Notes: generated by a model not told the origin, from the sequence alone. DNA of 64,000 nt from Flabesymbios commensalis (GCA_964017125.1 OZ024916.1:2980817-3044816); one strand, 5' to 3'. Counted from the first letter of the stretch, positions 33,017 through 43,949 are shown. A program made the numbers and translations.

Positions 33017-33506
33017 TTAATCCTTAATACGCTGAATTAATTTTGTATAAATCATGTAGATCAAAGGGTCTTAACCCTTTAACCGCCAAATTATCCAATC
33101 TGAATTTTCACCCACTTGAAGTTGTGTCTCGCAGACGCGATCCACAACTTCAAGTGAGTGAAAATTATTCAGATTGACAAAATGGAGGTCAACTGTTTTC
33201 AAATATTGCTGATTGATGACACATTTTATCTTTAACATGTTTAAAAGGTGGTACTTAATGTGCTAATAAAAAATAAAAACCCCAATATATGCGACACCAG
33301 CGGTTAAAGGGTTAATGAATTTGAAATCATCAGAAATGTCTTAGTTAGCTTCTTCTGATTCATTTGAATACCTATGTTATGGGTCTACGGCCATTAGAAA
33401 TATTTTTACTCTTACAGAGCGCGGATCGACTTTATTCGTCAAAATCTGACGTCTAGAGACGTCAGATTTTGACGACTAAAGTGGATCCCCGCGCTGTAAG
33501 GGTTAA
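33017..33506 (+). mobile_element. MITE family A hosting a B element
   Basis: TTAA at 33017-33020 and 33503-33506. The left portion TAAATCATGTAGATCAAAGG is interrupted at 33071 and resumes at 33316 with TGAATTTGAAATCATCAGAA. Core TTTGACGACTAAAG, end GCGCTGTAAGGG. Confidence 0.88.
33071..33315 (+). mobile_element. MITE family B, complete copy nested in A
   Basis: TTAA at 33071-33074 and 33312-33315. Inverted ends CCCTTTAACCGCC and AGCGGTTAAAGGG. Hairpin CCCACTTGAAGTTGTGTC...CCACAACTTCAAGTGAG with tip TCGCAGACGCGA. No open frame. This is the reference copy for family B. Confidence 0.9.
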
Positions 33507-33529
33507 ATAGATAAAGTATACACCATAAC

Positions 33530-34672
33530 AACTTAGCAGTTTCTACTGTAGTCGATATCAATGGTCCAGGGGGTTAAAACACAGAATGTCTACTGTAATG
33601 AACATCAGGGCAAAAAGTAGTTTCTACTGTAGTCGATATCAATGTCCCAGGGGGTTACACCACAGAATGTCTACTGTAATGAACTATCAGTGCTCTGAGT
33701 AGTTTCTACTGTAGTCGATATCAATGTCCCAGGGGGTTACAACACAGAATGTCTACTGTAATGAACATCAGTGCTCTGAGTAGTTTCTACTGTAGTCGAT
33801 ATCAATGTCCCAGGGGGTTACACCACAGAATGTTTACTGTAATGAACATCAGTGCTCTGAGTAGTTTCTACTGTAGTCGATATCAATGTTCCAGGGGGTC
33901 AAACCACAGAATGTCTACTGTAATGAACATCAGTGCTCTGAGTAGTTTTTACTGTAGTCGATATCAATGTCCCAGGGGGTTACACCACAGAATGTTTACT
34001 GTAATGAACATCAGTGCTCTGAGTAGTTTCTACTGTAGTCGATATCAATGTCCCAGGGGGTTAAAACACAGAATGTCTACTGTTATGAACATCAGTGCTC
34101 TGAGCAGCTTCTACTGTAGTCGATATCAATGTTCCAGGGGGTTAAAACACAGAATTTCTACTGTTATGAACATCAGTGCTCTGAGCAGTTTCTACTGTAG
34201 TCGATATCAATGTTCCAGGGGGTTAAAACACAGAATGTCTACTGTTATGAACATCAGTGCTCTGAGTAGCTTTTACTGTAGTCGATATCAATGTTCCAGG
34301 GGGTTAAGCCACAGAATGTCTACTGTAATGAACATCAGTGCTCTGAGCAGTTTCTACTGTAGTCGATATCAATGTTCCAGGGGGTTAAACCACAGAATGT
34401 CTACTGTAATGAACATCAGTGCTCTGAGCAGCTTTTACTGTAGTCGATATCAATGTTCCAGGGGGTTAAAACACAGAATGTCTACTGTTATGAACATCAG
34501 TGCTCTGAGCAGCTTCTACTGTAGTCGATATCAATGTTCCAGGGGGTTAAAACACAGAATTTCTACTGTTATGAACATCAGTGCTCTGAGCAGTTCCTAC
34601 TGTAGTCGATATCAATGTCCCAGGGGGTTAAACCACAGAATGTCTACTGTAATGAACATCAGTGCTCTTGGA
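33530..34672. repeat. 81-bp satellite, 14 units
   Basis: GTCTACTGT recurs every 81 bp from 33588 to 34641. Each unit is a dimer: CAGAATGTCTACTGTAATGA and TTCTACTGTAGTCGATATCA are related half-units. The period is divisible by three, so a 345-codon frame (MSTVMNISALSSFYCSRYQC repeated) stays open. The satellite is related to the 51.5-bp one by TCTACTGTAGTCGACATCAG and GGGGGTTAA. Confidence 0.93.
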
Positions 34673-34964
34673 GTTAATCAAATAAGGATTAATACTGAAA
34701 ATTATATGTGCAGATTTAAATGGATAAAACAAACACCAGATGAAAAAAATAGCAGAGAAAGGGGTAATACCAGAAGGAGGACTTAGCCGGCAAAGGGTTA
34801 AAGATCTTCAGTAATCACTCCACACCTGACCCGACCTCACCTTTGACCTGACCTTTGACACGATCATCACATAACATTATATTACATAGCATGTGACGTC
34901 ATCTCATGAATAATTCACGACCTTAATGACTGCAATTATCCTGCCATTTAACAGTTTAAGTCTG

Positions 34965-35457
34965 AGCGCTAAGCCTGGCTACAGTCGTTTTTAGTCTGTT
35001 TTTAGTTCGTTTTAGGAGCCGATTTAACCCTTTATGTCCTCACGATGCTTCAAAGCATCATTTTGCATCCCTGAGAACAGACCTAATTTTCCTACAACCA
35101 AGGTTTTTAGAATGAATATTTCCATGAAACTGGTTGATAAATTCATGGTAATTCTCCTCACTTTTTCACCCACCTAAAGTCATCTTTATCCACTGCAAGT
35201 TGAGAATTGCGACAGCAATTCGCGGCTCGTACTGGATGAAGATGACGATGGTAAATTCAGGCTTAAAAGGGTAAGATTAAATCACTGTTATTGGGAACGA
35301 AGTGTCAGTTTAAACATAAATATTTGAAAATGTTTGATCTCAAATTAAAGAAATATGAGAAATTTTCACCCAATTGAAGATGTGGATCGCGGTAGCGAGA
35401 CACAACTTTAAGTGGGTGAAAATTAAATTTGTATGATATAGCGCTTAAAGGGTGAAT
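34965..35457 (+). mobile_element. MITE family C with D inside
   Basis: The left part CTACAGTCGTTTTTAGTCTG to GGAGCCGA is split at TTAA 35024 and resumes at ATTAAATCACTGTTATTGGG. Hairpin CCAATTGAAGATGTGG...ACAACTTTAAGTGGG with tip TCGCGGTAGCGA. Ends TAGCGCTTAAAGGG. Confidence 0.85.
35024..35280 (+). mobile_element. MITE family D nested in C
   Basis: TTAA at 35024-35027 and 35277-35280. CCTACAACCAAGGTTTTTAG is present. Hairpin centre ATTGCGACAGCAATT. The insertion point in C is the same as at 39398. Confidence 0.85.
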
Positions 35458-35464
35458 TAAAAAT

Positions 35465-36569
<1,105 letters not shown>

Positions 36570-36615
36570 TATTATTATGATGATTATGAGGACTTACTCA
36601 GATTAACTTAGCATT

Positions 36616-36672
36616 TCCAGCAAACACGACACGTTGGCCCAATATTGCTTTAATGTTGGGCTTTTGCTGGGT
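36616..36672. repeat. Foldback F half copy
   Basis: CAGCAAACACGACACGTTGG and AATGTTGGGC, followed directly by TTTTGCTGGG. The right arm is deleted down to its last ten bases. Confidence 0.7.
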
Positions 36673-36704
36673 ATAGACATTCAAATATCATCAATGGTAT
36701 TAGT

Positions 36705-36805
36705 ATAACACAAGAGTAGAGCAAAGTCCCGACTTCAGGCTTCATTCTGTCGCGATATTGCCATGATTGTGCAGAAAGCGACGTAAAGCAATATTCACTC
36801 ACTTA
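36705..36805 (+). mobile_element. SINE-2 tail
   Basis: AGTCCCGACTTCAGGCTTC, TCTGTCGCGATATTGCCATG and GTGCAGAAAGCGACGTAAAG, then CAATATTCACTCACTTA. 5'-truncated. Confidence 0.75.
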
Positions 36806-37867
36806 TTAGTACTAGTAAATCTTCTTTACGTCACTTTTCGGCACAAATGGTCTTTCAAGTCACTCTTTAGTATAACCAAGAAGTATATATATAAAGTTAT
36901 TGGTATAATACCGTAGATAATATTTATAAATATTATCCATCATCAGAAAAAAATGTTAATTATCCTCAACTCTGTTGATGTAATCTTTGTTGTTTATTTG
37001 TAACAAAAATAAAATATTCATTCTAATTGAGCCAGTATAGCAAAATCAAAATTGTCATTCTGACATAGCCAATGAGTCTAATTTATAGTCATTTCAACAA
37101 TTCCAGTCTCTCCAGTCACTCGATCGCTCCTTTATTTATTACTTCGTTGAGTAAAGAGGCAATATATGTCTTCTTTATTTGCCACCCACATGAAAAGTCG
37201 TGGAGACAGCCAGGACACAACGCTCAACAAAATGTGGTTTAATGTTGCCCAACATTAAGCCAACATTAAATTCAAGTCGTGTATTAGACCTGGACCAACA
37301 TGACTGAAATGAAGGATTCAGCCACAAATTGCACAAATACAAAAAAAGGACGACTTCATTTGGACGCTCAAAACTAAGACTTGGCCGCGATTAATCAGGT
37401 CGAAAATAGGCTTATAAGAATCAGTAACATCTCACCAACATTTACACAAGCTCAGCACATGTTCCATAGATTAGCTAACATGATGTTGGCATTTTTCAAA
37501 CCTTAGGGTCGGGATCGCCCTAAGTCACAGCCAAGTTGAAAAAAAAACGTTAATTCCCCGATAAAACGTATTCATCAATCCACAGCCCGCACGTCCACCG
37601 CATGGGGCTGTCCCTGGCTGATGTTGGTCGTGTCGTCATTAGGGTGTCACCCATCAAGAAGACTCACCCTTCTCAGAACTAGTGATACCACCTACCGACT
37701 GCCATACAAACTAGACTACCCCCACCCACGGAGATAGTAGAGATAATGAAGCCTCCCGCCACACGTCTTTGTCAGATAATGTAGGCTCCCTCCGCTCTCA
37801 TCTTACACCCGAGTAACTCACCTCAAGTTTACTAGTTTTATCCGCGATGTTTCTCGTGTTTTTTCAA
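36806..37867. other. Intergenic, F remnant and a GC-richer patch
   Basis: 37205-37285 carries AATGTGGTTTAATGTTGCCC and AAGCCAACATTAAATTCAAG, a decayed F. 37570-37850 is less AT-rich and apparently unique. No gene is supported. Confidence 0.45.
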
Positions 37868-38097
37868 CCCATTAAGCGCTGAAGTATTTTTATATAAACC
37901 TAGAGACCTAAGGTTTTTTTTTTATTTTGAAAACTTATATGTCTTAGTCAGCTCTTTCTGCTTCATTTGAATACCTCTGATATGGTTCCACGACCAATAT
38001 ACATATGTACTCCTTCAGTGCGAGGATCGATTTTAGACGTCAGAGTAAAGTCGTCAGATTCTGACGTCTAAAGTTGATCTCAGCGCTGTAAGGGTTA
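37868..38097 (+). mobile_element. MITE family A copy
   Basis: AAGCGCTGAAGTATTTTTAT start, AGCTCTTTCTGCTTCATTTG body, core CGTCAGATTCTGACGTCTAA, end CAGCGCTGTAAGGG. Confidence 0.8.
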
Positions 38098-38103
38098 TAA
38101 CCC

Positions 38104-38320
38104 TTAACCCTTAAGTCGTTTTTAATCTGTTTTATCAGCCGATTAAAACACTGTTATTGGGAACGGGATGAAATGAGTGTATAAACATCAAAATTTACAA
38201 ATGTTTGGTCTCAAATTAAACAAATATGAGTAATTTTAGCCCATTTAAAGTTGTAATACCAAGACACAACTTACAAATGTGGATAAATGTAATTTTCTAA
38301 TCTAGCGTTTTAAGGGTTAA
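38104..38320 (+). mobile_element. MITE family C copy
   Basis: TTAA at 38104-38107 and 38317-38320. Contains GTCGTTTTTAATCTGTTTTA and ACTGTTATTGGGAACGG. The hairpin has a deleted tip (CCATTTAAAGTTGTAATACC). Confidence 0.8.
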
Positions 38321-38522
38321 CCCTTCCAGTGCTGAAATGTACTGAAATATAGACATCAAAGGGTTATTTTCTTTAAAAATGTCATAAATGTTTTAGTTAT
38401 CTTTTTCCGCTTCATTTGAATACATATTTTTGAGGTCTACGGCTGTTTATATATTTTTAATTATTTCAGCTTGGGGATCGACTTTTTACGTCAAAAGTCG
38501 ATCCTCATACTGAAAATGTTAC
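38317..38522 (+). mobile_element. MITE family A copy
   Basis: Shares TTAA 38317-38320 with the C copy to its left. CCCTTCCAGTGCTGAAATG start, a short core GACTTTTTACGTCAAAAGTC, end CATACTGAAAATG. Confidence 0.8.
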
Positions 38523-38917
38523 CGGATAAAACACCTAGCTAATAGACTTTTTACTTGGGTTCCGCGTCTTAGTCTGGTGCCGAGTGACGACCCAGTTTTG
38601 TTGTCACGTTTTTCTAAAGTTTAAGATATCGTGAGAATATGACGTGGTTTGGCTGTTTTTTGCCGAGGCCACTGTGCACGTTTGTAATAAAGAAGCCCAC
38701 ATGACGTGTTTAGTACTAAGTAGCTCAGAAACGCCTCTTTAATACCCCCACCCCCCCCCCCCCCCCGCCTACGGGTCCTTAAAACTAAAACTCATCCGTC
38801 GATATAGTTTATGTTCTCCGCTGTCGATCTTGATAGTCATGTTGATCGAAGCTGATACATAGTGTTGTAAATTGTATTCTAATCTGAATTTGGGTATAAT
38901 TTGGGTATTTATACTAC

Positions 38918-38996
38918 TCTGCAAAAACAAAATGGAGTATCTGCTTACTTTACAAGTAAGTAGATCCTGCTTTTTGCCTTTGCACGGCAGTATAAA
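38918..38996. mobile_element. Foldback G variant
   Basis: GCAAAAACAAAATGGAGTAT and CTGCTTACTTTACAAGTAAG face GTAGATCCTGCTTTTTGCC. Confidence 0.7.
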
Positions 38997-39337
38997 CATA
39001 TCGCATTCTTTTGGAGTTATAGGGTTCTATCTGCTACTCTAATGAGTGGCAGATATGTTCTTATGATCTTATCTTGTATCTGCCATGTCATCGGGAAGAG
39101 CAACCGTCAAAACCTGCTATGCTAATGAGGTCTGCATCTCATTATGACGTCATACTCTGCGTATCTCCAGTGACACCTGTTGGCGAAGTCATCACTTTCT
39201 GGGACAGGTCATGACACCATAGCCCACCTTTTACACCCTCCGTGCGTTATTGGCCGAGTTGGGGACTAATTGTCACAATATTAATTTTATCTTGTCACAT
39301 TTTCCATAGTAATGAGACACGAAGCGCTATGTTAGAT
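38997..39337. other. Intergenic, nothing recognised
   Basis: Mixed composition, with one TTATGACGTCATAC site at about 39144. No gene. Confidence 0.4.
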
Positions 39338-39813
39338 AAATAACCCTTAGAGCGCTAGGAGCGATTACAGTCGTTTATGATCTGTTTTATTAGCCGTTTA
39401 ACCCTTTAAGCCCTCATGATGCATAAAAGCATCATTTTACATCCCTAAAAACCGCGCAAATTTTCTTACGACTAGGGGTTTTCGAAAGAAAATTTCTATG
39501 AGACTGTTTTACAATACATGACAATTTTTGTTAATTTGTCACCCTATTCAAGTCATCTTCATCCACTATTAGTCGAGAATTGCGGCAACAATTCGCGGCT
39601 TGTAGTGGATGAAGATGACAATGGTAAATTCAGGCCTGAAAGGGTTAAATCGCAGTTATTGGAAACGAAATGTGTGTTGAAACATCACTACTTTTCAATT
39701 TTTGTCCCAAATTAAACAGATATGAGTAATTTTCACTCATTTGAAGTTGAGGTAGCGAGACACAACTTCAAGTGGTGAATATTTAAATTATTTAATTTAG
39801 CTCTTTAAGGGTT
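39338..39813 (+). mobile_element. MITE family C with D inside
   Basis: The left part AACCCTTAGAGCGCTAGGAG to TTATTAGCCG is split at TTAA 39398 and resumes with ATCGCAGTTATTGGAAACG. Hairpin CTCATTTGAAGTTG...CACAACTTCAAGTGG with half the tip lost. Ends AGCTCTTTAAGGG. Confidence 0.85.
39398..39648 (+). mobile_element. MITE family D nested in C
   Basis: TTAA at 39398-39401 and 39645-39648. CCCTTTAAGCCCTCATGATG start, hairpin ATCCACTATTAGTCGAG...CGGCTTGTAGTGGAT, end CAGGCCTGAAAGGG. Confidence 0.88.
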
Positions 39814-39897
39814 ACTTTCTTTACCCACATCAAGCTGTGCGATCCACAACTTCAGGTGCGTAGAAATATTTTCGCTCGTTATATTTCTTTTAAAATA

Positions 39898-39961
39898 TAA
39901 TTTTTCGTCATTTGAAGCTGGAATTGTGTTAGCAATGCCCAGCTTCAAATGACGAAAAATA
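39898..39961. mobile_element. Family E hairpin
   Basis: AATTTTTCGTCATTTGAAGC and GCTTCAAATGACGAAAAAT flank GGAATTGTGTTAGCAATGCC. The element's ends are uncertain. Confidence 0.65.
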
Positions 39962-40564
39962 TAAACTAACAATCTTGGAGAGAGTAACAATTCGGCGACA
40001 GAAGTAAAGGTTAAATGATGAGGATGGTATTATTATTAGTTAACAAAAAGTATGAGAAGCAAAATAATAATGAAAAACGTGACAGCTCGACAATGGGTAC
40101 CCAAGAATAAAAATTAATTAACGTACTGGTACTAGATTTCCGAGAAAAAAATATATACTGGTGACTGTAGATAGTAAACCTATAATGACCATAGAAGTCA
40201 TTATAATAATCTACAATCACCATGTACATTTAAAAAAAATATTAAATAAGGAATGCGCATATATAGTTTGGTGTGAACTGTAGTATTCATGTTACATCTA
40301 TTATCGCCCATTTGTCTTAGGTTCCAATCTTGAATGTAAACTAGACATCACATCATCGAAACGTCGGCACACAATCAAATCAGCATTGTGTCAATATGAA
40401 TGAGTAAGCTGATAACAGTACAACCATTTCTTCCCTTCGCCCGGCAGATAGTATGATGCCGACACGGACATCTGTGTATTGTTCGCGAACAAAGCGCGCG
40501 TGCGAAGTGTCCGCGCGGCGATAGCGAGGCTATCACCTAGCCACCCTAAAAGGCTGTAATAATA

Positions 40565-41166
40565 ACCCTATAGGTGCTAGAGCAGTTTTTATTAGACGAA
40601 AAATCACAATTCTGGGTATGGACTGCGGAATATTACGACAACGGCATCTCAAGAGGTGGTTGAACCAGAGAATGATTTGACCTGAACAATCCCGCAAAAT
40701 AATAATTAAACAATGTCCATTGGATTGGACTAGATGCTCAAATTGTTTGGAAGAAAACTTTTCGAGTGAAAATTACCATTGTTGTCCGACCCTTCGTTTA
40801 TGGTAGGATAAGTTTACCACCAATCTGTCGGCTCAGTATACAAGCCGAAAATTTTATCCAAAAGTATCCCATTATTCACGTGAGGAAGTTTTTTCCACTA
40901 TGAAATCATATCAAAAATTAATTACATTGATCACTGGCAAAATAATTGGGAAATGTCAATGTGCAATGCCGTAATCAGAAATAAATGCTTATCACCACAT
41001 ACAGTAAACTATGATTCTTTGAATAAATAACACAAAATTGTAAGTTTTTTCACAAATATATGTACCAGTATACATCCACATTTGAATTACCTTTCTTGGG
41101 TTTGTAATAAACAGAGGTTATTACATTACCTTTCACCATTTCTACTATAGCACATATAGGGTTAAT
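40565..41166. mobile_element. Element Q, about 600 bp with inverted ends
   Basis: The left end AACCCTATAGGTGCTAGAG pairs with the right end CTATAGCACATATAGGGTTA. The interior has no recognisable open frame or transposase. The right end has TTAA, while the left has ATAA. It would be a larger TTAA-type non-autonomous element. Confidence 0.6.
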
Positions 41167-41217
41167 TGGCATATGAACGTTAACTGGGGAGGAACATCTA
41201 CCAATGAACAGAAAGGG

Positions 41218-41356
41218 TTAACCCTTTCAGCGCAGGGATGGACTTTAGACGTCATATTATGACGTCATATATGATGACTTCAAATTGAAAGTACCCTTTG
41301 GTTTCCATGGTTTATACAAAGTTATAAGTGGTAATCTCCTAAGCACACAGAGGGTT
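41218..41356 (-). mobile_element. MITE family A, internal deletion
   Basis: TTAA at 41218-41221, CCCTTTCAGCGCAGGGATGG, then a shortened core with TATTATGACGTCATATATGA, joined directly to CAAATTGAAAGTACCCTTTG and CATGGTTTATACAAA. Confidence 0.75.
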
Positions 41357-41420
41357 AATGGTCACGTGAGTGTTATCTAGGGAGGCGCATCTGAGGTAAG
41401 TGTGGGGTGAACTCTCCCCA

Positions 41421-41456
41421 TGACGTCACCGTGACGTCACCGTGACGTCACACGTG
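41421..41456. promoter_or_regulatory. Three CRE sites and an E-box
   Basis: TGACGTCA occurs at 41421-41428, 41432-41439 and 41443-41450, exactly 11 bp apart, followed at once by CACGTG (41451-41456). Palindromic TGACGTCA is the known full site for CREB/ATF factors, and CACGTG the canonical E-box. No gene is visible nearby, so function is inferred only. Confidence 0.55.
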
Positions 41457-41495
41457 TGAGTCGTAGGCAGTTTCCTCATGTCACGTCAGACGTCA

Positions 41496-41908
41496 ACCCT
41501 CCACCTGCTGAATTGTGTTCTGTATTTTAATTTGAAACAGGAATTGCTAACGAAATTTCAGCTTTTCTAAATGAAGACAAGCTGATATAAACTGATAAAC
41601 TTCCAACTCTGGTTGGGTGCTAAAATTAAAATTGCTACTAACAATGTGAATGTTCTGTATGCATAACTAATTAATATAACTACTTATAACAAAAGGTTCT
41701 TGAAGGTTCTTTTCCATACAGTGATATAGAGAAATGTTCATATACATATCTTGTATGTATATGCACATTTCTCTATATCACAATATGGAAAAGAACCTTC
41801 AAGAATCTTTTGTGTGAGGATATTATTACATTCAATCAATTTCAGTCCCATTTTAGTCGGTTTGAAATATGAATACGTTTATCTATGGTCCTAGCAGCAC
41901 AAGGGTTA
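41496..41908 (+). mobile_element. Family E element hosting foldback P
   Basis: AACCCTCCACCTGCTGAATT start, worn hairpin AACAGGAATTGCTAACGAAA, and end TGGTCCTAGCAGCACAAGGG before TTAA. Foldback P (41690-41811) lies in the middle. Confidence 0.65.
41690..41811. mobile_element. Foldback P, near-perfect
   Basis: AAAAGGTTCTTGAAGGTTC and TTTTCCATACAGTGATATAG pair with CTATATCACAATATGGAAAA and GAACCTTCAAGAATCTTTT. The arms exceed 50 bp, with few mismatches. Confidence 0.85.
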
Positions 41909-42105
41909 ACGTCCTAATCGGTTCTCGACTGAGGAGATAGCGGCTTACGCACCTGTAATGGGAGGAGTTAACAGGTTTTGGCGACCTGTTGTGACATCTT
42001 GTCAGAGAAGGTGCCTGATAGGAGGGACTTACGTAATAAAGACGTAACACCACAAAACTCTCACCCAGTGAGTAGATGAGACTGAAAGAGTGGGTGAGTA
42101 CCCTA

Positions 42106-42436
42106 GCAAACACAATACGTTGACCCAATGTTGTGTTAATGTTGGGCCAGCGTCGACAACGGTGGGCCAGCATTAACCCTTTGACTTCCAGGCCGAAGTG
42201 CATGCCAGGATCCAGATATACTGGTGTAGGAGTTCTATTTTTCGTCATTTAAAGCTGGAATTGCTAACGCAATTTCCAGCTTCAAATGACGAAAAATACA
42301 TAAATGTAGTATATATTTGCGAAAATTTGTGTCATTTTATGGTTACGTTCATTGACGAATGACGACGGAAATTTCCGTCATGTATGGTAGTGAAAAGGTT
42401 AACAACATTGGGTCAACGTATTGTGTTTGCTGAGTG
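42106..42436. mobile_element. Foldback F hosting an E-like element
   Basis: AGCAAACACAATACGTTGAC and the centre GCCAGCGTCGACAACGGTGG are followed by CCAGCATTAA. The right arm resumes at 42399 with TTAACAACATTGGGTCAACG and TATTGTGTTTGCTGAG. Confidence 0.88.
42173..42402 (+). mobile_element. E-like MITE nested in foldback F
   Basis: TTAA at 42173-42176 and 42399-42402, ends CCCTTTGACTTCCAGG and ATGGTAGTGAAAAGG. Carries the family E hairpin (TTTTTCGTCATTTAAAGCTG and its partner) with tip AATTGCTAACGCAATT. Terminal sequences differ from the copy at 62953-63213, so it is a sub-family. Confidence 0.88.
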
Positions 42437-42760
42437 AGTGAAAATTGCATTACGTCGCTCCCTGCACAATCATAGAAATATCGCGACAAAAGGAAGCCCG
42501 TCTTCTGGACTATATCCTACTCTTATCAAATAATTTTAGGGTTTTTGTAAGATGCAAAGTACCAGAGACTGCACTGCACACTCCAGGCATTTGAACGGCT
42601 TGGGAGCACTGTATATGCACAACTCCGATGACAAGCGCTTCTCCCGGTCGGGATTAGAACCCAGTACCTCTGAGTTTCGAACCACAACCGGATCGAATGG
42701 ACGGTAATTCTGAGATATCAAACATCCGACTAAGCCGGGATTCGAAACCCAATGTAGCGC
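42437..42760 (-). mobile_element. tRNA-derived SINE (SINE-2), nearly full length
   Basis: On the reverse strand the head has CGATCCGGTTGTGGTTCGAA and a B-box-like GGGTTCTAATCCC. The body has GCCTGGAGTGTGCAGTGCAG and TCTGGTACTTTGCATCTTAC, and the tail CTTTTGTCGCGATATTTCTA and GTGCAGGGAGCGACGTAATG. Fragments at 3455-3690 and 36705-36805 match. Confidence 0.75.
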
Positions 42761-43131
42761 AGATTTTTCAGTAAATTCTCAGCCGGTTTTGATAAAATTT
42801 AGCAAAATACGTGGTACAGCTAGTTGAAGATTCTGTCCTCAGTGGTGGCTCATTCGGCTGAGATTTGGAGTCATAATAAGCGGTGGATTATTCGGCCAGG
42901 ATTTGGAGTCATATTATTTTCAGGTTCATTTATTGAATCAAAACAGTCATTCATTATCAGGTTATGCAGTGTAAATATACAGTTTTGGTCAGGCGACCTC
43001 CATTGTCGGCAATTAAAGTCACATAAACACATCAAAAAAAACTGGACCAGGAAAATCTCATGAAGATTGTTAAAAACCAGACGACAGTTTCCTCAGGATT
43101 CAAAATTCAAAACAAGGCAGAGACTTCCCAC
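42761..43131. other. Intergenic with a 48-bp direct duplication
   Basis: ATTCGGCTGAGATTTGGAGT and ATTCGGCCAGGATTTGGAGT recur about 46 bp apart near 42850-42910. No gene. Confidence 0.45.
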
Positions 43132-43212
43132 AATGCTACCCTGCAAAGAAATAAGGCAGTATCTGCTTACTTTACAAGTAAGCAGATACTGCATTCTGCA
43201 TTTGCAGGGAAG
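43132..43212. mobile_element. Foldback G variant
   Basis: CAAAGAAATAAGGCAGTATC faces GATACTGCATTCTGCATTTG around TGCTTACTTTACAAGTAAGC. Confidence 0.8.
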
Positions 43213-43259
43213 AATATTAAATAATTATTAGTAGACAGGTAGAACATACTTTGTTTCTT

Positions 43260-43409
43260 AATCCTTTCAGTTCGGGGACACAGAGTTTAGACGTCAAAAT
43301 CTGATGTCTATATAGACGTCGGGATCTGACGTCTATAGACCTCAAATTCCGACGTCTATAAGAATAAGATTTTGACGTCTGAAGCCGGTACCCGAACTGT
43401 GGGGGTTAA
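43260..43409. mobile_element. Family A core with laddered repeats
   Basis: Between CCTTTCAGTTCGGGGACAC and GGTACCCGAACTGTGGGGGT the half-palindrome (G)ACGTC(TATA)GACGTC is repeated several times: TCTATATAGACGTCGGGATC, TGACGTCTATAGACCTC and CCGACGTCTATAAGAATAAG. The core has expanded and the MITE body is missing. Confidence 0.75.
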
Positions 43410-43687
43410 ATATACCCCTCCTCCGCAATGAAAGAGTGTATGTACCTTCTCCACATAACAGGAGGGTACATTGAAAAACACAATTTGTATTTGTAAATAA
43501 GCCAATAAAGGCGAATAAAAAAAAGTAATGAAGCAAAGCATGTGATTTATCAATATGTTTACCTGTTAGTTTGCATTTTTATCCTCAATGCTGCGGTTTG
43601 TGAGAGGTTTGCGTGCATAATAGGCCTGAAAACACACACATACATCATATAATTAAAACACTGTATCACTAAATAAAACTGACATAA

Positions 43688-43755
43688 TGCACAACAACCC
43701 AATGATGCTTTATTGTTGGGCCAACCATTTAGCAATGTTGGTTGGGCTTATCGAC
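43688..43755. repeat. Foldback F fragment
   Basis: AACCCAATGATGCTTTATTG and GGGCCAACCATTTAGCAATG. Confidence 0.5.
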
Positions 43756-43949
43756 TTTGGTGTCATAATAATGCCAAGAAAGGTAAAACAATAGAACCAG
43801 TTCAGTGTTATATGGGATGATAACAAAATAAACGATTCAAAGATAATATATACACGTATACAAGACAGGTATTATTAGGCATGGAGGGGGGTACATGATT
43901 AAATGATTGGCCAACATCTATGGTAATGGCCATTCAACAAACATTAACA

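Noticed and set aside
31035-34672. Regularly spaced palindromic repeats considered as a CRISPR-like array.
   Set aside because: The units are contiguous, with no unique spacers and no associated genes, and the genome is eukaryotic.
33749-34786. 345-codon open frame with twelve 27-residue repeats (MSTVMNISALSSFYCSRYQC...), suggestive of a repeat protein.
   Set aside because: The unit is an 81-bp satellite, a multiple of three, so an open frame follows automatically. Half-units match a non-coding satellite next door, and there is no start context, splice signal or non-repeat domain.
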